A stretch of 64,000 nt of DNA from positions 1,426,001 to 1,490,000 of the forward strand of contig CAWFML010000004.1 in NCBI GenBank assembly GCA_963817025.1, in the 5' to 3' direction. Positions 58,364 to 64,000 of the stretch are shown here, in pieces. Positions within the stretch are counted from its first letter, which is position 1, and the number at the start of each line of letters is the position of its first letter. Made by a program: the position numbers and the translations under genes. The DNA is from JACMLC01 sp963817025. GTDB taxonomy: Bacteria > Acidobacteriota > Blastocatellia > Pyrinomonadales > Pyrinomonadaceae. Below the pieces are notes generated by a model, which made no database searches, had not been told where the DNA came from, and saw only the letters and a program-made list of their open reading frames with translations.

Positions 58364-58840
58364 TTACTGTGCGAGGGCGTGGACGAACTGCCGTATAGCG
58401 CCGAGGTGATACGCCGTGTGAACGAGGATAGCCATCCCGTCACCGACCTCTTCGTCACCCCACTCTTCGACCGACTGTAGATATTCGTTCAGAGTCGTGT
58501 ATGCCCCGCGCAGATTTGCTTTAAGCTCTTCCCACTCTTCAGGGGTCACAGTCTGGATCAGCCAGCTCTGTTGCCAGTCGATCTTGCCCTGCGCCCCGCG
58601 CATGTATTCATAGAGCGCGATGACATAAAATCTAGCGTGCTCGCAATGCGCCGCGATGGTCGAAGCGCCGGGCCTCGGAGTGGTCGAAGCCATCTCCGCC
58701 GTCACCGATTCAAGCGTCTGAAAGAGACCCGCTCCTTTATCCAGACACGCGCTCCCTGTGTCTGGCGGAGGGCCTTCAAAGATTTCTTTCAAAAGTTGAA
58801 AGAAACTTCTGGTGTAATCTTCCTGTGCAATGGTTTTCAA
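58364..58840 (-). CDS. DinB-like four-helix protein
   Basis: 158 residues, all helical. TIAAHCEHARFYVIALYEYM and LVHTAYHLGAIRQFVHAL carry the three His expected for the metal site of DinB/YfiT proteins (first His pair, then H in YHLG). The enzymatic role of such proteins varies; some are thiol-dependent transferases. It is 23 bases downstream of the next minus-strand gene and precedes the GNAT gene in transcription order. Confidence 0.75.
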   Translation of the reverse strand: MKTIAQEDYTRSFFQLLKEIFEGPPPDTGSACLDKGAGLFQTLESVTAEMASTTPRPGASTIAAHCEHARFYVIALYEYMRGAQGKIDWQQSWLIQTVTPEEWEELKANLRGAYTTLNEYLQSVEEWGDEEVGDGMAILVHTAYHLGAIRQFVHALAQ

Positions 58841-58863
58841 TTTTCAACTCCTGAATCTGCTGT

Positions 58864-59352
58864 CTAATCTTCCGTCGTCAAAGCTTTTTTGGCTGCTTCC
58901 AAACGCACGGCCTCGACACGGCTGCGCTGCTCGACTGCGCGGCGGGCCAATCGCTCATAGTCCGCGATGCGAAGCGCGGGCGAGATTTCCGAGGCTGAGA
59001 TGAGAGAGCGCCAGAGAGATAGTTTGCCTTCGATGCCGAGCGAGAGAGCTTCGAGGGATTCAAACAGATGCAGGTCGCCGCCCGCCGAATCGTCCAGCCG
59101 CAGCTTAAGCTCTGTCATCTTGCCTGCAATCCAAGCCGAAGCCTTGCGCGGCAGGCTCTCCGAGACATTGAGACGTTTCATGAGCGACTCAAGCTCCTCT
59201 TTATCCTCTGCGATGTCCGCTTGCAGGGCAATCAGAAAGCCCTCCAGCGGCGTTCCCTCATGCGCGGCCTCAAGATGTGCCAGCAGCTCAAGCGCGGCCA
59301 CAGAGCCTGCCAGATGGTCGTTCAAATAAGTTGCGATGTGCTCGTTTGCCAT
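58864..59352 (-). CDS. hypothetical helical-bundle protein
   Basis: 162 residues with no motif I can name. The pattern IATYLNDHLAGSVAALELLA, AHEGTPLEGFLIALQADIAE and LESLMKRLNVSES suggests a ferritin-like or four-helix bundle, but no clear EExH metal motif is seen. It starts the three-gene run with the DinB-like and GNAT genes, with about 20 bases between neighbours. Confidence 0.65.
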   Translation of the reverse strand: MANEHIATYLNDHLAGSVAALELLAHLEAAHEGTPLEGFLIALQADIAEDKEELESLMKRLNVSESLPRKASAWIAGKMTELKLRLDDSAGGDLHLFESLEALSLGIEGKLSLWRSLISASEISPALRIADYERLARRAVEQRSRVEAVRLEAAKKALTTED

Positions 59353-59568
59353 ATCTCACTCGCTTTCATGGATTCAATCCTTACAGATTGGCGAAGCAGC
59401 CCGCACACACGAATTTGCATGTCTGCTCAATGACGGGCTAGAATAAATGTACCCCTTGTTCCCCACTATGAGCAAAAGAATTTTTGAGACGGCGCACTGT
59501 TGAATCTGGCTCTCTCTTTGACCGGCATGATTTCGTTCCGCGCGGCTAGCGGAAAAGGAGACTTTGCA

Positions 59569-62500
59569 ATGAGAATCAAACGTCTGGCAGTTATCTTACT
59601 CTCGCTCGCAATTTTTTCGCCGGGTTTGACGCTCGCGCAAAAAGATAAAATGCAAAACAAGTCATCAAGCGCGAACACGGGCGCGGCCAATCTGCCGCCT
59701 ATCAAAATCACGGAATTCAAGCTCGACAACGGCATGCGCGTCATCCTGCATGAAGACCACTCGACGCCGATTGTCGCGGTCAATCTCTGGTATCACGTCG
59801 GCTCGAAGAACGAAGTGCCGGGCCGCACGGGCTTCGCGCACCTCTTCGAGCACATGATGTTTCAAGGCTCGAAGCATTACGACAAAGATTATTTTGGCCC
59901 GTTGCAGGAAGCGGGCGGAACCCTGAACGGCTCGACCAATACGGATCGCACGAACTACTGGGAAGTCGTGCCGTCGAATTTTCTGGAGCTGGCCCTCTGG
60001 CTCGAATCAGACCGTATGGGCTACCTGCTCGAAGCGATGACGGAAGAGAAGCTTGCCAACCAGCGCGACGTGGTCAAAAACGAGAAGCGTCAGAACTATG
60101 ACAATCGCCCGTATGGCCTTGTGAGCGCCAAGCTGGCAGAGACCCTTTATCCGCCGGATCATCCGTATCACTGGCTGACCATCGGCTCTTTAGATGACCT
60201 GACAGCCGCTTCGATGGAGGATGTCAAAGACTTTTTCCGTCGTTTCTATACGCCGAACAACGCGAGCCTCGTCATCGCCGGAGACCTTAACCCGACGGAG
60301 GCGCGCAAGCTGGTCGAGAAATATTTTGGCCCACTCAAGCGCGGCCCTGAAGTCAAACAGATGGAAGCGCGCCAGCCCGCTATGGAAAAAGAGATGCGCC
60401 TCCAGATGGACGACCGCGTCTCGCTGCCGCGCGTTTACATGACATGGCACAGCATGCCGCAGTACACAAAGGATGAAGCCGCGCTCGACACCGTCGCCAC
60501 GATTATGAGCAACGGCAAGGGTTCAAGGCTCTATAAATCTCTGGTCTACGAAAAGCAGATCGCGCAGAGCGTGGATGCCTCTAACTTCACGCGCGAACTG
60601 GCAGGGCAGTTTTCCATCGTCGCCACGGCCAAGCCGGGCGTCTCGGTCGAAGAGCTTGAGAAAGCTATTAACGAAGAACTGGAAAAGATGAAGTCAGAGC
60701 CGCCGACGGCTGAAGAATTGGAGCGCGCCTACAACGCCCGCGAGTCTTCTTTGATTTACGGGATGCAAACCGTCGGGGGATTCGGCGGCAAGAGCGACCA
60801 GCTTAATCTCTATGCCACCTACCTGAACAAGCCGGGCTATTTTCAGGAAGACCTCGCGCGCTATGCACGCGTCACGCCCGATGATGTCAAGCGCGCTGCG
60901 AACACTTATCTGACGGACAAGCGTCTTGTGCTCACGGTCATGCCGCGCGCCAAAGACAAAAAGACTGGCGAGCCTGTGACGGCCAATCCGAAGGATGCTA
61001 TCGCTTCGCCCTCGCAGCAGACCGCCGGCACACAGGTCGGAGCTTCGACGGGAGCGCAGACGGCGACAGCCGTAAGTGGACAGCAGCAGGCGGCGACCAC
61101 AGCGCCTGCGACGGACAAGGCGGCGGGCGTGCAGACTCAGACCAAATCCGAAACCTCCGCGACGCGGCCAGCGGGCGCGGCTCCGCCTGTGGCTGAAACC
61201 CCGACGACGGATAAAGATAAAGCTGTAGACAAAACTAAACTGGGCGGGCTTTACTCGCAGCCAAAGCCCGCGCCCGACCCGCGCTTTGCTCTGCCCAAAT
61301 TGCAACGCCGCACGCTCTCAAACGGTCTCGAAGTTTTAATCGTGGAGCATCACGAACTGCCTGTCGTCAACATGAGTCTGGTGTTAAAGACGGGCGGGAC
61401 GGCTGACCCGCTCGATAAAGGGGGCTTGGCGAGCATGACCTCCGCGCTTCTTGACGAAGGCACAAAGACGCGCACGGCTCTGGACATCTCGAACCAGCTT
61501 GCTTCCATCGGCGCGTCCGTGAGCACCGGCGCGGATTGGGACTTGACAGCCGTCAACCTCTTGACGCTGACAAAACATATGGAACGCGCGCTGGATATTT
61601 ACGCGGACGTGATTATCAATCCGTCTTTCCCTGAGAGCGAACTTCAGCTTCAGCGCAACCAGCGGCTCGCGGCCCTGCTGCAACGGCGCGACAACGCGGA
61701 CGCCATCGCCGGAGTCGCGTATGCTCAACTGCTCTATGGCCGCCAGCATCCTTACGGCCATTCACTCGTCGGTGATGAACAGAGCGTGCGCGCTCTTGAG
61801 ATTAACGACATCAAGCGTTTCTATGAAACTTACTATAGGCCCAACAACGCCGCGCTCATCGTCGTCGGCGACATCAAGCCGGATGCAATCGTGCCGCAGC
61901 TTGAACGCGCTTTCGCCAGGTGGGAGAAAGCCGAAGTGCCTGCGGTCAGTATCCCTGCGGCCAGAGAGCGCGAGCGCGCAGAGCTTTATCTGGTGGACAA
62001 ACCCGGCGCGGCGCAGAGCGTCATCAGTATCGGGCAAGTCGGCGTGCCGCGCACGACGCCCGACTATTTCCCGCTGCTCGTCATGAATACGATGCTCGGC
62101 GGCCAGTTCTCTTCGCGCGTCAACCTGAACCTGCGCGAGAATAAAGGCTACACCTACGGCGCGCGGACGGGCTTTGATTACCGGCGCAGCGCAGGCCCGT
62201 TCACGGCGAGCGCGGGCGTGCAAACAGCCGTCACCAAAGAATCAATCGTCGAATTTTTGAAAGAGCTGCGCGGCATACGCGGCGAGATGCCGGTCACACA
62301 GGCCGAGCTGGAATTTTCCAAACAGGCGATTATACGCGGCTACCCGCGCACGTTTGAGACGCCCGACCAGATTGCCAATCGCCTGACCCCGCTCGTCATC
62401 TACGGACTGCCGGACAGCTACTTTAACGATTTCATTCCGAGCGTCCGCGCAGTCACAGCAGAGGACGTGCAGAGGGTCGCCAACAAATACCTTGACCCGT

Positions 62501-62634
62501 CGCGGATGGCGATTCTCGTCGTCGGTGACCGCAAAGTGATAGAGCCTGCCTTGCGCTCGCTCGACGGCATCGGCGCGAAGATCAACTATCTGAGCGAAGA
62601 GGGCCGTCCGGTTGAAGGTGAGGGCATAAAATAA
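59569..62634 (+). CDS. fused two-unit M16 peptidase
   Basis: About 1021 residues from the ATG at 59569, which has GGAG upstream and begins a signal peptide (LAVILLSLAIFSPGLTLAQ). The first M16 unit is catalytic: H91-L-F-E94-H95 (GFAHLFEHMMFQG), with the third ligand expected in NQRDVVKNEKRQ. A linker of about 110 residues rich in Thr, Ala and Gln (around residues 475-580) leads to a second unit without HxxEH (KGGLASMTSALLDEG), with RENKGYTYGARTGF near the end. It is the covalent version of the pair at 47837/49316. Confidence 0.93.
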   Translation: MRIKRLAVILLSLAIFSPGLTLAQKDKMQNKSSSANTGAANLPPIKITEFKLDNGMRVILHEDHSTPIVAVNLWYHVGSKNEVPGRTGFAHLFEHMMFQGSKHYDKDYFGPLQEAGGTLNGSTNTDRTNYWEVVPSNFLELALWLESDRMGYLLEAMTEEKLANQRDVVKNEKRQNYDNRPYGLVSAKLAETLYPPDHPYHWLTIGSLDDLTAASMEDVKDFFRRFYTPNNASLVIAGDLNPTEARKLVEKYFGPLKRGPEVKQMEARQPAMEKEMRLQMDDRVSLPRVYMTWHSMPQYTKDEAALDTVATIMSNGKGSRLYKSLVYEKQIAQSVDASNFTRELAGQFSIVATAKPGVSVEELEKAINEELEKMKSEPPTAEELERAYNARESSLIYGMQTVGGFGGKSDQLNLYATYLNKPGYFQEDLARYARVTPDDVKRAANTYLTDKRLVLTVMPRAKDKKTGEPVTANPKDAIASPSQQTAGTQVGASTGAQTATAVSGQQQAATTAPATDKAAGVQTQTKSETSATRPAGAAPPVAETPTTDKDKAVDKTKLGGLYSQPKPAPDPRFALPKLQRRTLSNGLEVLIVEHHELPVVNMSLVLKTGGTADPLDKGGLASMTSALLDEGTKTRTALDISNQLASIGASVSTGADWDLTAVNLLTLTKHMERALDIYADVIINPSFPESELQLQRNQRLAALLQRRDNADAIAGVAYAQLLYGRQHPYGHSLVGDEQSVRALEINDIKRFYETYYRPNNAALIVVGDIKPDAIVPQLERAFARWEKAEVPAVSIPAARERERAELYLVDKPGAAQSVISIGQVGVPRTTPDYFPLLVMNTMLGGQFSSRVNLNLRENKGYTYGARTGFDYRRSAGPFTASAGVQTAVTKESIVEFLKELRGIRGEMPVTQAELEFSKQAIIRGYPRTFETPDQIANRLTPLVIYGLPDSYFNDFIPSVRAVTAEDVQRVANKYLDPSRMAILVVGDRKVIEPALRSLDGIGAKINYLSEEGRPVEGEGIK

Positions 62635-62641
62635 GTAAAGA

Positions 62642-62699
62642 AGGGAGTAGGGTGTAGGAAAAACAATTTACTTTTCCTACACCTTACTCCCTACTCCCT
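62642..62699. repeat. AGGGAGT-heptamer hairpin
   Basis: AGGGAGTAGGGTGTAGGAAA pairs with the complement TTTCCTACACC and CTACTCCCT. It follows the stop of the fused M16 gene by 7 bases, so a terminator role is likely. A CGCCTTTGCGGGAA remnant of another family lies directly after it (about 62707-62721). Confidence 0.75.
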
Positions 62700-62794
62700 G
62701 GTTGAAGCGCCTTTGCGGGAAACTTTTATAATCATCCGCAGACATACCCGCCACATTAAAACCCGCCACAATCAAAATCTACGGGGAGAAGTCT

Positions 62795-63343
62795 ATGCGT
62801 AAAAATCTTTCTCTGCTTTTGTTCTTCGGCCTGCTCGCAGCCGTGGCGGTGAAGGCATCCGGCGACAAGAAAAAGCCTTTGCAGGTCGTGCCGTCGGTTG
62901 ATCTCAGAAGATATGCTGGCAAATGGTATGAGATTGCCCGCTTGCCCAATCGTTTCCAGAAATCCTGCGCCGGAGATGTGTCTGCGACATATAGTCTACG
63001 CGATGATGGAAAGGTTGCTGTCCTGAATGCGTGCCGCGAAGCTTCGGGCAAGATGAAGTCTGCGACGGGCAAGGCGAAGGTCGTTGACAGGAAAACGAAT
63101 GCGAAGCTCAAGGTCACTTTCGTCAAGTCGTTTTTCTTCTGGCCCTTCGGCGGCGACTACTGGGTTATCGAACTCGGACGCGATTACGAATATGCCGTCA
63201 TCGCATCGGGACATGATTATCTCTGGATACTGAGCCGCACGCCGCAGATGGACGAACAGTTCTACAGGCAAGTTGTGGAGCGCATCGCCGCGCAAGGATT
63301 CGATGCCGGTCGCTTGATGAAGACGCTGCAATCCGGCAATTAG
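62795..63343 (+). CDS. bacterial lipocalin (Blc type)
   Basis: 182 residues with a signal peptide (LSLLLFFGLLAAVAVKA). The lipocalin signature is RYAGKWYEIARLPNRFQKSC (residues about 39-58), then the strand pair with GGDYWVIELGRDYEYAVI and the closing LWILSRTPQMDEQFY. There is no lipobox Cys at the expected position, so the protein may be soluble in the periplasm. Blc-type lipocalins bind fatty acids or lysophospholipids. It overlaps the AhpD-like gene on the other strand by 4 bases. Confidence 0.9.
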   Translation: MRKNLSLLLFFGLLAAVAVKASGDKKKPLQVVPSVDLRRYAGKWYEIARLPNRFQKSCAGDVSATYSLRDDGKVAVLNACREASGKMKSATGKAKVVDRKTNAKLKVTFVKSFFFWPFGGDYWVIELGRDYEYAVIASGHDYLWILSRTPQMDEQFYRQVVERIAAQGFDAGRLMKTLQSGN

Positions 63344-63894
63344 CCCTGTGCGCTCTGCCGCTTCCACAATTCTTGCGAAGGCACGCGCAGGGCGCGGTTA
63401 AACTTGCTCGAAGCATTTTCCCACGCGATGATTTCCGTCAGCTCTACGAGCGCGTCGTCATCGAAACTTGCGCGCAGGCGCGAGAACAGCTCGTCGCTCA
63501 CTTCGCGTCCAGTGATCGTCATGCTGTCCGCGTATTCGAGCGCGAGTTTCTCTGTTTCGCTGTAGAGCGGACTCGCGGCATATTCCGGCAGAGCCAGAAT
63601 TTTTTCTTCCGTCACGCCAAGCTCGCTGCTCACGGCAGCGTTGATGTCCTGTCAAAACTCGCAGCCGTTGATTGCGGCCACGCGGCGATTAATCAACGCT
63701 TGAAGCCGCGCGTCTATCAGCCCCGAGCCATCTATGCCCGTCCACATCGCGCGCACGCCGCGAAAGATTGTCGGGCGGCGCGCATAGAGCAAGTGATTCA
63801 AGAGCGGCGTGCCCCATTTCTCTGTCTGCGCGTCAAAAACTTTGCGCGCATAACCGTCCGCCTCTTCCGGCTTCACGCCTTCGATTCTAGCCAT
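63340..63894 (-). CDS. AhpD-like/carboxymuconolactone decarboxylase family protein, probable selenoprotein (CxxU)
   Basis: A 184-residue gene if the in-frame TGA at 63652-63654 is read as selenocysteine. Upstream of the TGA the protein runs from the ATG at 63894 (GGAGG, 9-base spacing) through LLNHLLYARRPTIFRGVRAM to RVAAINGCEF; after it the same frame continues QDINAAVSSELGVTEEKILA to the stop at 63340. In AhpD-type proteins this spot is the redox CxxC motif, so TGA replaces the second Cys, giving CEFU. Selenoprotein AhpD-like proteins with CxxU are known. A SECIS-like stem-loop lies 11 bases after the TGA. Alternative: a recent Cys-to-stop mutation. The family acts as a peroxidase/disulfide reductase. 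Confidence 0.75.
63624..63640 (-). promoter_or_regulatory. SECIS-like stem-loop downstream of the in-frame TGA
   Basis: On the minus strand, CGCTGC pairs perfectly with GCAGCG around a CGTGA loop. The loop begins 17 bases after the TGA and has G in its second position, both of which match the loose consensus for bacterial SECIS elements (loop 16-37 bases from the UGA, G near the start of the loop). The stem also encodes part of the protein, as expected for bacteria. Confidence 0.6.
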
Positions 63895-63919
63895 CCGTCA
63901 ATCCTCCAAGTGATATTTA

Positions 63920-64000
63920 AAATGCGAATCAAGAGTGGAAAGTGTTTTGCAGGGAACAGTATTTCCTTTGCGTGTCTTTGCGTCTTTCTCTTTCGCGTTC
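63920..64000. repeat. second copy of the dispersed block of 2188
   Basis: AAATGCGAATCAAGAGTGGA and then TTTCCTTTGCGTGTCTTTGC closely match 2188-2260. The copy begins 25 bases upstream of the AhpD-like gene start and runs off the window end. Confidence 0.6.

Overview
The window looks like a piece of an acidobacterial chromosome, most likely class Blastocatellia. This rests on the roughly 57-60% GC, a GWxTD-domain protein, several zinc-ribbon membrane proteins next to a Pkn-type kinase, paired M16 peptidases, and a carotenoid cluster behind a CarH-like B12 photoreceptor regulator. Taxonomy is inferred from gene content only. No rRNA, tRNA or CRISPR array was seen.

Layout. 0.6-2.1 kb: an odd AT-richer hypothetical and idi. 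2.5-11.3 kb: a tight carotenoid operon (CarH-like regulator, crtB, crtI, alpha/beta hydrolase, crtE, GT2 glycosyltransferase, second CrtI/CrtD-type desaturase, cruF) with no visible cyclase, so an acyclic hydroxylated and glycosylated carotenoid is the likely product. 11.3-13.3 kb: S41 peptidase and a secreted protein. 13.4-20.1 kb: czcCBA-type heavy-metal efflux with a Cys-rich leading gene. 20.4-27.4 kb: small membrane proteins, a helical-repeat protein, secA and a TonB-like protein. 27.6-31.3 kb: a Ski2-like helicase split in two by a hairpin element, then an SGNH lipoprotein. 31.5-36.8 kb: ispH, small conserved proteins, an Xre regulator and a dense patch of palindromic or MITE-like DNA. 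37.2-46.0 kb: zinc-ribbon membrane proteins with different C-terminal modules, ending in a Ser/Thr kinase. 46.2-46.9 kb: a two-gene locus of an I9-inhibitor-like protein and a Gly/Ser-rich small protein with an apparent +1 frameshift. 47.8-52.5 kb: an M16 pair and Tat translocase genes. 52.8-63.9 kb: GWxTD protein, endonuclease V, nadB, L,D-transpeptidase, GNAT, DinB-like, fused M16, lipocalin and an AhpD-like gene.

The strongest observations are these. (1) The last gene (63340-63894, minus) has an in-frame TGA exactly where the second Cys of the AhpD CxxC motif should be, followed by a SECIS-like stem-loop, so it is probably a CxxU selenoprotein. (2) Almost every intergenic gap holds a long hairpin whose arms are built of tandem 7- or 8-base words. 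These resemble cyanobacterial STRRs. They abut or run into gene ends, split a helicase gene, and appear to encode part of a lipoprotein signal peptide. (3) One such hairpin is enclosed by 18-bp terminal inverted repeats and a probable 9-bp target duplication, which makes it MITE-like.

Coordinates include stop codons. Starts were chosen by ribosome-binding site and family alignment from memory. No database search was run.
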